Shown one piece after another: positions 1-8,487 of a DNA stretch of 34,674 nucleotides (the stretch's first letter is position 1; every line of letters begins with the position of its first letter). This stretch comes from Kitasatospora cheerisanensis KCTC 2395 (GTDB taxonomy: Bacteria; Actinomycetota; Actinomycetes; Streptomycetales; Streptomycetaceae). A program made the position numbers and the translations under genes. Where the stretch lies: positions 181,708-216,381 of the forward strand of contig NZ_KK853997.1 of NCBI RefSeq assembly GCF_000696185.1, given 5' to 3'. The notes beneath the pieces were generated by a model. That model made no database searches. It saw nothing but the letters and a program-made list of their open reading frames with translations, and had not been told where the DNA came from.

Positions 1-177
1 CGCCTCGAACGGGCCGCCGAGGCCGGCGAGTTCGCCCCGGGCACCGACCCGGCCGCGCTCGCCGAGTACCTCACCACCCTGACCCACGGCCTGGCCGTCC
101 GCGCCGCCGACGGCGCCCCGGCCGAACAGCTGCACCGCACGGCCGAGTTCGCCCTGCGCGCCTGGCCGTCCGCCTGA
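1..177 (+). CDS. TetR-family regulator, C-terminal part (5' truncated by window edge)
   Basis: An open frame runs from base 1 (phase 1) to TGA at 175-177, giving 58 residues beginning RLERAAEAGEF. The stretch with LAEYLTTLTHGLAVRAADG, then an amphipathic helix and the ending ALRAWPSA, is typical of the last two helices of the ligand-binding/dimerisation domain of actinobacterial TetR repressors. The DNA-binding N-terminus lies outside the window, so target and ligand cannot be inferred. The stop codon lies inside a perfect 15-bp palindrome (174-188). The assignment rests on C-terminal resemblance only. Confidence 0.7.
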   Translation, partial: RLERAAEAGEFAPGTDPAALAEYLTTLTHGLAVRAADGAPAEQLHRTAEFALRAWPSA

Positions 178-188
178 CGGCTCGTCAG
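174..188. repeat. CTGACG-N3-CGTCAG palindrome, copy 1
   Basis: CTGACGGCTCGTCAG: perfect 6-bp arms around 3 bases, with the TetR stop codon TGA (175-177) inside the left arm. Three further perfect copies occur at 24643, 27327 and 32148. It could be a minimal hairpin at the gene end or a protein-binding palindrome. Confidence 0.6.
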
Positions 189-431
189 CAGGTCAACCGG
201 GGGCGCACGAACTCTTCGCCATACGCCCGGCGCACCGGTGGCACACACAAGCGGAACCGATGATTCCGCGCGCCCCTGGTGGCCCTCCTGTCGCGGACAC
301 GACGATTGCTCACGGCCCGCCGACGCCCCGTCACCGTACGGAGCGTCCGGGCCGGAGCCGGGCCCTCACCCGGCCTTCGCACGCCCCGTCCGCCCCGTGC
401 GCGGACCGGGCCATCGTCTGGAAGGACGTCC

Positions 432-1990
432 ATGGCACGCCGCTCCACCACCCTGCGCCTGCTGGTGCCGGCCCTGCTCGCCGCCGGCGGCATCGTCCCG
501 CTGACCGCGGGCAGCGCGTCCGCCGCGACGCCGATCTGCATGAACGGCACCCTGCAGTTCGACTACCAGTCCGCCGAGGCGGGCCCCACCAAGCCGACCC
601 TGACCCGGTCCGCCCGCAACGCCTCCGTCGAGCTGTGGGGCCGGGAGAAGTCCACCGACACCGACCACAAGCTGAACAGCGACACCCAGCTGACCGGCGC
701 CGCCGACGGCTCCTTCAACCTCTGCTACACCCCGGTGAGCACCAGTTCGATGGACCACCTGTACGTCCGCTTCGCCACTCAGAACAACCAGGTCTGGCGG
801 GTCGTCCAGGACGCCAACAACACGCCGTACAGCTTCACCACCGCCACCCAGTCGAACGTCTCCGCCAGCGTCGCGCTCGGCACCGTCAAGCCGCCGGTGG
901 CCACCAACCGCGCCTGGCACGCCTTCGACACCGTCAACGCGCTCTGGTCGAAGCGGGCCAACTCCACCACCCCGTGCTGGACCTCCGCCGAGGCGAACGC
1001 CGCCACCTGCACCACGATGAACCTGAACTGGACCTCGGGCTCCGGCACCGGCCCCTGGTACATCACCGGCTCGCACACCGTGTTCCTGTCCGACCAGGAC
1101 CCGGACTCCGAGCACATGGTGCTGCACGAGGCCTCGCACTTCTTCCAGCACCGGCTGTACAAGGACTTCTGGCCGGCGAACATACCCAACTGCAACCCGC
1201 ACTACATCAACTGGCCGTCCTCCGGCACCTGCGCCTGGACCGAGGCCTTCGCCGACGCGGCCGCCGCCTACGTGCTCGGCGACCAGCGCTTCGTCTTCCC
1301 CAACGGCGACGTCACGCCGTTCGTGGCCGGCGACGCCTGGCAGACCGGCGACCAGGTCCAGGGCAACATCGACATGGCGCTGCTCAAGCTCTGGAACACC
1401 GTCGACGGCAACTGGAACGGCACCATCGCCTCGCTGGGCACCAACACGCCCACCACCTTCGCCGACTGGTTCAAGAACGTCCGGCTCACCAGCGGGCTGT
1501 CCACCACCGGCGCGGCGCTGACCGCGGTCGACAGCAGCTCCATCAACTACGGCCCCACCGTGATCGACGACAACGGCTACCACGCGCTGACCAACGGCGG
1601 CGGCAACGCCCTGCAGCGCGGCGGCACCTGTAGCGGCAGCATCCCCTCGGTCGCCGAGTTCGCCGCGCTCGACACCTCCCGGGCCTCGCAGCGCTGGAAG
1701 TTCGCCTCCAACGGCGACGGCACCGTGCGGATCTACGACAGCTGCCTGATCCCGCTCTACCTGACCGCCCGGCCAACGCCGGCGGCCAGGTCACCCTCCA
1801 GGCCGTCAACCTCGGCCAGGCCAACCAGAAGTGGACGGTCACCCAGAACGCCGTCGGCACCTACACCCTGAAGAACCCGGCCACCGGCTTCGTCCTCGAC
1901 GGCGACGCCACCGCCGGCCACGCGGTCACCGCCACCACCGCCTCCACCGCGTTCAGCCAGAACTGGGCGTCGGTCTTCTCCATCTACTAG
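432..1990 (+). CDS. Secreted zinc metalloprotease with C-terminal ricin-type lectin domain (one apparent frameshift)
   Basis: The start is ATG 432, preceded by GGAAGGA about 7 bases upstream, and it opens a Sec signal peptide (Arg-rich n-region, hydrophobic core, cleavage near SASA-A, residues 30-32). The central domain carries the zinc motif HEASH at residues 232-236 and a downstream EAFAD (Glu271), the HEXXH+E layout of gluzincin-like peptidases. Cys residues in the domain suggest disulfides. From about residue 395 the sequence resembles a beta-trefoil: SQRWKF and then, in another phase, NQKWTV and FSQNWASV, i.e. QxW repeats of ricin-type carbohydrate-binding modules. The initial phase fails after IPLYLTAR near 1768-1772 (CCCGG). 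One extra base there restores an open frame to TAG at 1988-1990 and a protein of about 519 residues. It is probably an extracellular protease tethered to glycans. The exact peptidase family is uncertain. Confidence 0.75.
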
Positions 1991-2008
1991 ACCTGCCCCG
2001 AGAACGCC

Positions 2009-2048
2009 GAACCGCCCGGCTGCCGCATCAGCGGCAACCGGGCGGTTC
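2009..2048. terminator. Bidirectional terminator between the protease and efeU
   Basis: Near-perfect stem: GAACCGCCCGG, one bulge, TGCCGC, loop ATCA, GCGGCA, bulge, CCGGGCGGTTC, followed by TTCCTTCCGTTCT. It lies between two convergent genes 77 bases apart and can serve both strands. Confidence 0.75.
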
Positions 2049-2067
2049 CTTCCGTTCTGACCGTCCG

Positions 2068-2913
2068 TCAGGCGGCCTTCGCCTCCGTCACGGCGGGCTT
2101 CGGCGCGGGGCCGGCGGCCTTCGGCTTGCGGAAGAAGAAGTACAGCGTCGGCACCAGGTACAGCAGCCACACCACGATCTGGACCACCGTCGGGTCGGGC
2201 TGGAAGTTGAACACGCCCTTCAGCAGGGTGCCGTACCAGCTGTCCACCGGGATGGTGGAGGAGATGTTGAACGCCAGCTCGTTCAGGCCGGGGATCCAGC
2301 CGGCCTCCTGCAGGTCGTGCACGCCGTAGGCGAGGACGCCCGCGGCGACCACGACCAGCATGCCGCCGGTCCAGGTGAAGAACTTCGCCAGGTTGATCTT
2401 GAGCGCGCCGCGGTAGAACAGCCAGCCCAGCACCGCGGAGGTGAGCAGGCCGAGGATCGCGCCGGCCAGCGGGTTCCAGCCGTCGCCGGTGGACTGCACG
2501 GCGGTCCAGATGAACAGCGCGGTCTCCAGGCCCTCCCGGCCGACGGCCAGGAAGGAGGTGACGACCAGGGCGACGGTGCCCATCGCCAGCGCGGCGTCCA
2601 GCCTGCCCTGGAGTTCGCTCTTCAGGTGCCGCGCGGTGCGCCGCATCCAGAACACCATCCAGGTCACCAGGCCGACCGCGACGATCGACAGGGTGCCGCC
2701 GAGCGCCTCCTGCGCCTTGAAGGACAGCTGGTTGGAGCCGAACTGCAGCACCGCGCCGAACGCCATCGACAGCGCGACGGCACTTCCGACGCCGATCCAC
2801 ACCGGGCCGAGCCGGTCCTTGCGGCCGGTCTTGACCAGATAGGCGATCAGGATGCAGACCACCAGGCTGGCTTCGAGGCCTTCTCGAAGGCCGATCAGGT
2901 AGTTGGCGAACAC
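2068..2913 (-). CDS. efeU: Iron permease EfeU (FTR1 family)
   Basis: The product is a 281-residue polytopic membrane protein. It has two REXXE signatures, REGLE at residues 10-14 and REGLE at 126-130, the iron-coordinating motifs of Ftr1/EfeU channels, and about seven hydrophobic segments. In the family it moves iron across the cytoplasmic membrane using ferric iron supplied by EfeO and EfeB. The start is GTG 2913, with AGGAG about 8 bases upstream (GAGGAGAACCGCC). It is the last gene of efeO-efeB-efeU, 52 bases after efeB. The C-terminus is a charged Lys/Ala/Pro tail, and the stop overlaps a CTGAC...GTCAG dyad at 2057-2071. The family call is secure. Ferrous versus ferric preference cannot be read from sequence. 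Confidence 0.93.
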   Translation of the reverse strand: MFANYLIGLREGLEASLVVCILIAYLVKTGRKDRLGPVWIGVGSAVALSMAFGAVLQFGSNQLSFKAQEALGGTLSIVAVGLVTWMVFWMRRTARHLKSELQGRLDAALAMGTVALVVTSFLAVGREGLETALFIWTAVQSTGDGWNPLAGAILGLLTSAVLGWLFYRGALKINLAKFFTWTGGMLVVVAAGVLAYGVHDLQEAGWIPGLNELAFNISSTIPVDSWYGTLLKGVFNFQPDPTVVQIVVWLLYLVPTLYFFFRKPKAAGPAPKPAVTEAKAA

Positions 2914-2965
2914 GGCGGTTCTCCTCGGTGGGGACGTGAGGGCTTGCGGGAGAGGGGGGCGGGGG

Positions 2966-4258
2966 TCAGCCGAACAGGGTCTGGCCCCACCACTCGCCGG
3001 GCTTGCGGACCCCGGGCGGGCAGGCGAAGTGGGCGGATCCGACGTGCGTGATGTACTCGTTCAGCTTGTCGTTGGCGGCGAGCTTGGTCTGCAGCGGCAC
3101 GAACGCCTTGCGGGTGTCGCGCTGGTACGCCAGGAAGAACAGGCCGGCGTCCAGGCGGCCGAGGCCGTCGGTGCCGTCGGTGAACGAGTAGCCGCGGCGC
3201 AGGATCATCAGCCCGTTGTTGCTGTCCGGGTGGGCCAGTCGCACGTGCGAGTCGGCCGGCATCGCGGACAGGTCGGGGGCGTCGCGCTCCTTCTGCTTGC
3301 CGTACGGGGCGCCCTCGATCTTGGTGCGGCCGAAGGTGTCCTCCTGGTCCTGCAGCGAGGCGCGGTCCCAGGTCTCGATGGTCATCCGGATCCGGCGGGC
3401 CACCAGGTACGAGCCGCCCGTCATCCAGTCCGGGCCGTCGCCGGGCGCCGCCCACACGTGCCGGGCGAGCGAATCCGCGTCCGTCCCGGCGATGTTGTGG
3501 GTGCCGTCCTTGAAGCCCATCAGGTTGCGCGGGGTCTGCGAGTCGGGCGTGGTGGACGAGGTCTTGCCGAAACCGAGCTGCGACCAGCGGACGTTGACCA
3601 CGCCCATGCCTATCCGGGCCAGGTTGCGGATCGCGTGCACCGCGACCTGCGGGTCGTCCGCGCACGCCTGGATGCAGATGTCGCCGCCGGAACGATTCGC
3701 CTCCAGGCGGTCGCCCTTGAACTTCGGCAGGTCGACCAGCGCCTCGGGCCGCTTCGCCTTCAGCCCGAACCGGTCCTTGCCGTCCTTCTCGAACAGCGTC
3801 GGCCCGAACCCGATGGTCAGCGTCAGCCGCGACGCCGGCAGGCCGAGCGCCTCGCCGGTGTCGTCCGGCGGCGACTGCGGGACGACGCCGACCGCACCGC
3901 CGCCGACCTCGCGGCCGCCCGTGATCGAGGCGGCCGCCTTGGTCCACTCCTTGAGCATCTTGATCAGCGCGTCGCGATCCTCGGTGATCACGTCGAACGC
4001 GGCGAAGTGCAGCCGGTCCTGAACGGGCGTCGAGATCCCCGACTGGTGCTCGCCGTAGAACGGCACGTCCAGGTTCTGCGGCGCGGCGGCCGGCGCGTCG
4101 TCCGCCATGGTCGCCGCGGCCACCGTGCCCACCCCGGCCGCGCCGATCGCCACGCCCGCGCCGGCCCAGCCGATGACGGCCCGTCGGCTGAGCCCGGCCC
4201 GCGGCTTCTCCGCGCCACCGTCGGCGGAGACCGCCTGCTGCTCGTTCTCGACGTCCAT
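2966..4258 (-). CDS. efeB: EfeB, Tat-exported dye-decolourising heme peroxidase (deferrochelatase)
   Basis: The product is a DyP-type peroxidase of about 430 residues. A twin-arginine signal (SRRAVIG, Arg25-Arg26, then an Ala/Gly-rich hydrophobic stretch) marks export of the folded heme protein. The family signature GFKDG is at 248-252 (distal Asp251), and SHVRLAHP near 337-344 holds the likely proximal heme His338. In EfeUOB systems it is proposed to oxidise ferrous iron for EfeU or to release iron from heme. ATG 4258 is preferred because AGAGGGA lies 7 bases upstream. An ATG at 4279 is in frame but has only a weak site. It lies 77 bases after efeO and 52 before efeU. A degenerate iron box (4320-4338) precedes it. 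Confidence 0.92.
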   Translation of the reverse strand: MDVENEQQAVSADGGAEKPRAGLSRRAVIGWAGAGVAIGAAGVGTVAAATMADDAPAAAPQNLDVPFYGEHQSGISTPVQDRLHFAAFDVITEDRDALIKMLKEWTKAAASITGGREVGGGAVGVVPQSPPDDTGEALGLPASRLTLTIGFGPTLFEKDGKDRFGLKAKRPEALVDLPKFKGDRLEANRSGGDICIQACADDPQVAVHAIRNLARIGMGVVNVRWSQLGFGKTSSTTPDSQTPRNLMGFKDGTHNIAGTDADSLARHVWAAPGDGPDWMTGGSYLVARRIRMTIETWDRASLQDQEDTFGRTKIEGAPYGKQKERDAPDLSAMPADSHVRLAHPDSNNGLMILRRGYSFTDGTDGLGRLDAGLFFLAYQRDTRKAFVPLQTKLAANDKLNEYITHVGSAHFACPPGVRKPGEWWGQTLFG

Positions 4259-4319
4259 CGTGCGTTCCCTCTCGGACATGACCTGCTCGGACCTGCGGAC
4301 CTGACCTGCTGACAGAGCC

Positions 4320-4338
4320 TTAGCTTACGCTGCCCTTA
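4320..4338. promoter_or_regulatory. Putative DmdR/IdeR iron box between efeO and efeB
   Basis: TTAGCTTACGCTGCCCTTA matches 14 of 19 positions of the actinobacterial iron-box consensus TTAGGTTAGGCTCACCTAA as I recall it. It overlaps the efeO stop and lies about 60 bases upstream of efeB, so it may give efeB-efeU an extra iron-repressed promoter. Confidence 0.45.
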
Positions 4339-5487
4339 CTTCACCACGACGGCCGCGGCCAGCTTCGACAGCGGCTCGCTCAGCGAGTTCACCGCGTCGG
4401 AGAAGGTCTTCCGCTCCCCCTCGGTCACCTTGTCGTACGAGGTGTAGCCGCCGTCGGCCTGGCGGTACTTGGCCAGCAGCTCGGTGATCTTCTCGAACTC
4501 GGCGTCCAGGGTCTTCGACAGCGCCGCGTCGCTCTCCGAGGCGACCGGCTTCAGCAGCTCGTACGCCTGGCGGGCGCCCTCGACGTTGGCGGCGAAGTCC
4601 GACAGGTCGGTGTGGCTGTAGCGGTCCTCCTCACCGGTGATCTTGTTCTTGGAGACCTCGTCCAGCAGCTCCTTGGCGCCGTTCGCCATGCCGGTCGGGG
4701 TGATCTCCGCGCTGGGGACGCGCTTCTGCCAGTCCTTCAGGTCGGTGACCAGCTGGGCGGCGAGGGTCTTCTCCTCGTCGCCGATCTTCCCGTCCACCCA
4801 CAGCGCCTTCTCCAGGCGGTGCCAGCCGGTCCACTGCTGGCCGTCCTCGAGCGCGTCCTCGCGGGTGTCGGTCTTCGGGTCGATGTCACCGAAGCTCTCC
4901 GCGACCGGCTCGGTCCGCTCCCAGCCCACCCGGGACGCCGCGAACAGCGACTTCGCCTTCTCCACGTCGCCGGCGGTGATCGCCGCCGCGAACTGCTCCA
5001 CCACCGGGATGGTGGCGTCCGCCTGCTCCTGGGCGTACTTGCGGTAGTCCGCGACCGCCTGGGTCAGCCGGTCGTCCGTCTTCACCGGGGCGCCGGACGC
5101 GGCGGTCACGGTGATCTTCTGGCGGATGCCGTCACCGGTCATGCCCGGCTTGCACGCCACCTCGTAGGTGCCGGCCTTGATCTCGGCGTTGATGCTCACC
5201 TTGGTGCCGGGACCGATGTTCTCCCGCTCGGTGACGATCTTGTCGCCCTCGGCGTAGACGTACACCTCGGTCGTCTTGTTGCCCTTGTTCGCCACCGCCA
5301 GCTCGACGTGGCCCGCCGGGAAGGTCGTCCGCGACAGCTCGCACTTGCTGTCCGTCGCCGTCACCTGCACCGGCCCGCTGCCGTCCGCGGACACCTTCCC
5401 GTCGTCCTTCTTCGAGCACCCCACCAACGCGGCACCCGCCACAGCGAGAACGAGGAAGGTCGCGGCAGTCGTACGGCGGGCGGGCAT
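4336..5487 (-). CDS. efeO: EfeO, iron-binding lipoprotein (cupredoxin plus M75/imelysin domain)
   Basis: The product has 383 residues. A lipoprotein signal peptide ends in the lipobox LVGC (Cys24), so the mature protein is anchored on the outer face of the membrane. Residues about 35-130 form a cupredoxin-like domain. Residues about 140-383 are the M75/imelysin-like domain with its HxxE motif (WHRLEK, His223-Glu226). EfeO is thought to bind iron and hand it to EfeU. ATG 5487 is chosen because GGAG stands 7 bases upstream and it gives a correct signal peptide. The open frame extends to 5685 without sense. It is the first gene of the operon, with an iron box at 5566-5584 about 80 bases upstream. 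Confidence 0.92.
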   Translation of the reverse strand: MPARRTTAATFLVLAVAGAALVGCSKKDDGKVSADGSGPVQVTATDSKCELSRTTFPAGHVELAVANKGNKTTEVYVYAEGDKIVTERENIGPGTKVSINAEIKAGTYEVACKPGMTGDGIRQKITVTAASGAPVKTDDRLTQAVADYRKYAQEQADATIPVVEQFAAAITAGDVEKAKSLFAASRVGWERTEPVAESFGDIDPKTDTREDALEDGQQWTGWHRLEKALWVDGKIGDEEKTLAAQLVTDLKDWQKRVPSAEITPTGMANGAKELLDEVSKNKITGEEDRYSHTDLSDFAANVEGARQAYELLKPVASESDAALSKTLDAEFEKITELLAKYRQADGGYTSYDKVTEGERKTFSDAVNSLSEPLSKLAAAVVVK

Positions 5488-5565
5488 GCTCACTCCAAGG
5501 GCGAGGGATACGGGAAAACACCAGTGCGGCGCCCTTCCGGAAACCCCGGCCGGACCGCCGCTCAG

Positions 5566-5584
5566 TAAGCTAAGGCATACCTTA
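5566..5584. promoter_or_regulatory. Iron box (DmdR/IdeR-type operator) upstream of efeO
   Basis: The plus strand reads TAAGCTAAGGCATACCTTA. It contains the perfect inverted repeat CTAAGG-CATA-CCTTAG (5570-5585) and matches about 13 of 19 consensus iron-box positions on the minus strand. It sits about 80 bases before the efeO start, where iron-loaded DmdR1/IdeR would be expected to repress the operon. Confidence 0.7.
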
Positions 5585-5689
5585 GATCCCCCACCACACC
5601 AGGGTCGACACCATCGTCGACACTCCGTCACATGCCGACCCGCCCCTTTCGGCCAAACCCGGCCTCGCACAAGGAAGTTGGCCACTCAT

Positions 5690-5703
5690 GTGACCGCCGT
5701 CAC
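5690..5703. promoter_or_regulatory. Possible Crp-type site
   Basis: GTGACCGCCGTCAC fits the reported Streptomyces Crp motif GTG-N6-GNCAC and is a GTGAC/GTCAC dyad. It is about 200 bases upstream of efeO. One short motif in GC-rich DNA can arise by chance. Confidence 0.25.
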
Positions 5704-5820
5704 GGGACGTGAACAGGGGAACTGCGCGAGACGGGAGACGCCCGCCGGCCGGATCGCGCCACGGACAGTGACCTGCACGTGGGAGCGACCCCGCAGACGG
5801 GCGCCTGAAGAAGGGAACGA

Positions 5821-6972
5821 CTACGGCAGGTTGCGGGCCATCACGATGCGCTGGACCTGGTTGGTGCCCTCGTAGATCTGGGTGATCTTCGCGTCGCGCA
5901 TCATCCGCTCCACCGGGTAGTCCCGCGTGTACCCGTACCCGCCCAGCAACTGCACCGCGTCCGTCGTGACCTCCATCGCCACGTCCGACGCGAAGCACTT
6001 CGCCGACGCCCCGAAGAACGTCAGATCCCCGTCACCGCGCTGCGACTTCGCCGCCGCCGCGTACGTCAACTGCCGCGCCGCCTCCAGCTTCATCGCCATG
6101 TCCGCCAGCATGAACTGCACGCCCTGGAACTCCGCGATCGCCTTCCCGAACTGCTTGCGCTCCCGCACGTACCCCTTCGCGTAGTCCAGCGCCCCCTGCG
6201 CGATCCCCAGCGCCTGCGCGGCGATCGTCACCCGCGTGTGGTCCAGCGTCCGCATCGCCGTCGCGAACCCCGTCCCCTCCGCACCGATCATCCGATCCGC
6301 CGGAATCCGCACATTGTCGAAGTACACCTCACGCGTCGGCGACCCCTTGATCCCCAACTTCTTCTCCGGAGCACCGAACGACACCCCCTCGTCGCCCTTC
6401 TCCACCACGAACGCCGAAATGCCCTTCGACCGCAGCGACGGATCCGTCACCGCCATCACCGTGTAGAACTCCGACACCCCCGCATTGGTGATCCACCGCT
6501 TCACACCGTTCAGCACCCAGAAGTCCCCGTCCCGCACCGCCCGGGTCTTCATCCCCGCCGCGTCCGAACCCGCCTCCGGCTCCGACAGGCAGTACGAGAA
6601 CATCCCCTCACCCCGGGCCAGCGCCCCCAGGTACTTCGCCTTCAACTCCTCCGAACCCGACAACTGCACCGGCAGCGAACCCAGCTTGTTCACCGCCGGG
6701 ATCAACGAGGACGACGCACACACCCGCGCCACCTCCTCGATCACCAGCACCGTCGCCAGCGCGTCCGCCCCCGCACCGCCGTACTCCTCCGGCACGTGCA
6801 CCGCATGCAGATCGTTCGCCAGCAGGGCGTCCAACGCCTCCTGCGGGAAACGCCCCTCCTCGTCGACCGCCGCCGCGAACGGGGCGATCTTCGCCTCCGC
6901 CAGCGAACGCACCGACTCACGGAGCATCTCGTGCTCCTCGCTCAGCCGGAAGAGGTCGAAGTCCTGGGTCAT
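5821..6972 (-). CDS. Acyl-CoA dehydrogenase
   Basis: The product has 383 residues, the usual length, with all three domains: helical N-terminal (about 1-120), beta-barrel middle (SYCLSEPEAGSDAAGMKTRA and WITNAG, which contact FAD and substrate), and C-terminal helical domain ending in IYEGTNQVQR with the catalytic base at Glu368. It catalyses FAD-dependent alpha,beta-dehydrogenation of acyl-CoA, with electrons passing to ETF. Chain length or branched-chain preference cannot be read safely. ATG 6972 has GAGGAG about 7 bases upstream. It is divergent from the TetR gene at 7072 across a 99-base region with an inverted repeat, which suggests TetR control. Confidence 0.92.
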   Translation of the reverse strand: MTQDFDLFRLSEEHEMLRESVRSLAEAKIAPFAAAVDEEGRFPQEALDALLANDLHAVHVPEEYGGAGADALATVLVIEEVARVCASSSLIPAVNKLGSLPVQLSGSEELKAKYLGALARGEGMFSYCLSEPEAGSDAAGMKTRAVRDGDFWVLNGVKRWITNAGVSEFYTVMAVTDPSLRSKGISAFVVEKGDEGVSFGAPEKKLGIKGSPTREVYFDNVRIPADRMIGAEGTGFATAMRTLDHTRVTIAAQALGIAQGALDYAKGYVRERKQFGKAIAEFQGVQFMLADMAMKLEAARQLTYAAAAKSQRGDGDLTFFGASAKCFASDVAMEVTTDAVQLLGGYGYTRDYPVERMMRDAKITQIYEGTNQVQRIVMARNLP

Positions 6973-6990
6973 GGCAGTCTCCTCGGTGAT

Positions 6991-7023
6991 GGCACTCAGT
7001 ACCCCCGATTATGCACACTGAGT
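6991..7023. promoter_or_regulatory. Putative TetR operator between acyl-CoA dehydrogenase and TetR genes
   Basis: GGCACTCAGTACC (6991-7003) and, 16 bases after its core, ACTGAGT (7017-7023) form an inverted repeat ACTCAGT/ACTGAGT in the divergent promoter region. The same 13-base element recurs at 7862, 7884 and 8488, which supports a shared regulator, most simply the TetR encoded at 7072. Confidence 0.6.
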
Positions 7024-7071
7024 ATCGCCTCGCCCAGCCTCGCCGTCCGGGTCGGTGCTACCGTCCGGGGT

Positions 7072-7788
7072 ATGAGCGAGGTGCATGAGCAGGGCGGAAC
7101 CGCCGCGAGCCGACCGACGATGCGCGACGCGCTGGTGGAGGCGGCCTTCGAGCTGTTCTCGGAGCGCGGCTTCGAGCAGACCACCGTCGACGACATCGTC
7201 TCGCTCGCGGGCGTCGGCCGGCGGTCGTTCTTCCGGTACTTCCCGTCGAAGGAGGCGGTGGTCTTCCCGGACCACGACGGCTGCCTGGCGGACATGACGG
7301 CGCTGCTGGAGCAGGCCGACCCGACGGGCGACCCGGTGGCGCAGGTCTGCGACGCGGCCCGGCTGGTGCTGCGGATGTACGCGGGGAACCCGGCGTTCTC
7401 CGTGGGGCGGTACCAACTCACCAAGAAGGTACCGAACTTGCGCACCCACGAGCTGTCGGTGGTGTGGCGCTACGAGCGCACCCTGGCGAGCCATCTGCGC
7501 ACCCGGTACGCGGCCCGCGCGGACGGCGCGCTGCGCGCGGACGTGATCGCGGCGGCGGTGGTCGCGGCGCACAACTTCGCGCTGCGGGCGTGGCTGCGCT
7601 CGGGCGGCGAGGGCGACGTGGGCGCGGCGGTGGACGAGGCGCTGCAGTTGGTGATCGACACCTGGGGCGACGGTGCGGCCGAGGGCCGGGCGGAGTCGCA
7701 GGACGAGGAGGTGGTCGTCATGGTGGCCCGTCGGGGGACGCCGATGTGGCGGGTGGTGCAGGGCGTGGAAGCGGCGCTGGAGCCCTGA
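7072..7788 (+). CDS. TetR-family transcriptional regulator
   Basis: The product has 238 residues. The N-terminal helix-turn-helix is clear: ALVEAAFELFSERGFEQTTV, then DDIVSLAGVGRRSFFRYFPSKEAV (residues about 20-65). The rest is an all-helical ligand-binding domain. ATG 7072 (MSEVHEQGG) is the only start that gives a normal N-terminus, and its Shine-Dalgarno sequence is weak (CCGGGG). Divergent arrangement with an acyl-CoA dehydrogenase and a downstream OB-fold protein suggests it senses an acyl-CoA or fatty acid and binds the GGCACT...GTGCC sites; this is inference. The C-terminus (REGTP-like segment, MWRVVQGVEAALEP) is ordinary. Confidence 0.88.
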   Translation: MSEVHEQGGTAASRPTMRDALVEAAFELFSERGFEQTTVDDIVSLAGVGRRSFFRYFPSKEAVVFPDHDGCLADMTALLEQADPTGDPVAQVCDAARLVLRMYAGNPAFSVGRYQLTKKVPNLRTHELSVVWRYERTLASHLRTRYAARADGALRADVIAAAVVAAHNFALRAWLRSGGEGDVGAAVDEALQLVIDTWGDGAAEGRAESQDEEVVVMVARRGTPMWRVVQGVEAALEP

Positions 7789-7805
7789 GCCCGTTCGGCC
7801 GGGCC

Positions 7806-7822
7806 CGCCGGGCGACCCGGCG
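7806..7822. terminator. Hairpin after the TetR gene
   Basis: CGCCGGG-CGA-CCCGGCG, perfect 7-bp arms, 17 bases after the stop, with no T-run. It is a probable stem terminator. Confidence 0.4.
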
Positions 7823-7861
7823 CCGGCCCACCTGCCACTCGGATCATCTGACGTACCGTCT

Positions 7862-7896
7862 GGCACTCGGTACCTTTACACGGGGCACTGAGTGCC
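7862..7896. promoter_or_regulatory. Paired GGCACT..GTGCC operators upstream of the OB-fold gene
   Basis: GGCACTCGGTACC (7862-7874) and GGCACTGAGTGCC (7884-7896) are spaced 22 bases apart, start to start, which is two helical turns. The second is a perfect 6-bp-arm dyad. Both resemble the site at 6991, so the OB-fold gene probably belongs to the same TetR regulon. An imperfect CTGACG-TAC-CGTCTG dyad (7848-7862) abuts them. Confidence 0.6.
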
Positions 7897-7983
7897 ATAC
7901 CGTCCTCCTGGCAGACCGCCCCGACCGCACGCCCGCCCGGGCGGCGGTACGGCGGCGCACACCGGCTCAGCAAGGAGACGGCC

Positions 7984-8463
7984 ATGACCCCCACCCTCGC
8001 CCCGGCCGCACCGACGACGGCCCCGACGGTTTCCCCCACCCTCTCCGGCCCGGTGGCGCAACTCGCCACCGCCGCCGACCCGTTCGCTCCGCACTTCGTC
8101 CCGTCCGGCTTCCAGCGGCAGCCCGAGCAGCCGGTCGTGGAGACCCAGCTGCGCTACCGCCGCTGCCACTGGTGCCACTCGGCGAGCTCCGGCTCCTGCC
8201 TGCTGTGCCCGGTGTGCGGGTCGGCGGACCTGGAGCCGGCGGTGGCGTCCGGGCAGGGCACGGTGCAGCGGCTGCTGCGTCCGACCCGCCGCGGTCCGCA
8301 CTTGGGCCGCCCGTACCTGATCGTGCTGGACGAGGGGTTCACCGTGCAGGCGGCGGTGCTCGGCGGACTGCCGGGCGCGGTGCCGATCGGGGCCCGGGTG
8401 CAGCTGGTGACCAGCGAGGAGGGCGGCCGGGTGCTCACCTTCCGCCTGGTTCCGCGCACCTGA
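7984..8463 (+). CDS. Zinc-ribbon/OB-fold protein (DUF35-type, acyl-CoA-associated)
   Basis: The product has 159 residues. A low-complexity Ala/Thr/Pro N-terminus of about 30 residues is followed by a rubredoxin-like zinc ribbon (CHWC about residue 60, then CPVC about 15 residues later). An OB-fold follows (GTVQRLLRPTRRGP, PYLIVLDEGFTVQA, GARVQLV). Members of this family bind acyl-CoA and often serve as partners of thiolases or MaoC/SCP2 enzymes in lipid and steroid degradation. Here no thiolase is adjacent. ATG 7984 has AAGGAG 7 bases upstream. Two TetR-type operators sit about 90-120 bases upstream. The family call is good; the partner is unknown. Confidence 0.8.
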   Translation: MTPTLAPAAPTTAPTVSPTLSGPVAQLATAADPFAPHFVPSGFQRQPEQPVVETQLRYRRCHWCHSASSGSCLLCPVCGSADLEPAVASGQGTVQRLLRPTRRGPHLGRPYLIVLDEGFTVQAAVLGGLPGAVPIGARVQLVTSEEGGRVLTFRLVPRT

Positions 8464-8487
8464 CGGCCCGTCGACCCTCCCCGCCTT

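Larger units (their letters stand above)
5488..5820. other. Regulatory intergenic region upstream of efeO
   Basis: This 333-base gap between efeO and the acyl-CoA dehydrogenase holds no convincing gene. It contains the iron box at 5566-5584 and a GTG-N6-GNCAC site at 5690-5703. Open frames crossing it are shadows. Confidence 0.6.

Noticed and set aside
178..431. Small gene between the TetR remnant and the protease
   Set aside because: Open frames here overlap the protease start or run antisense, lack ribosome sites and show no coding pattern.
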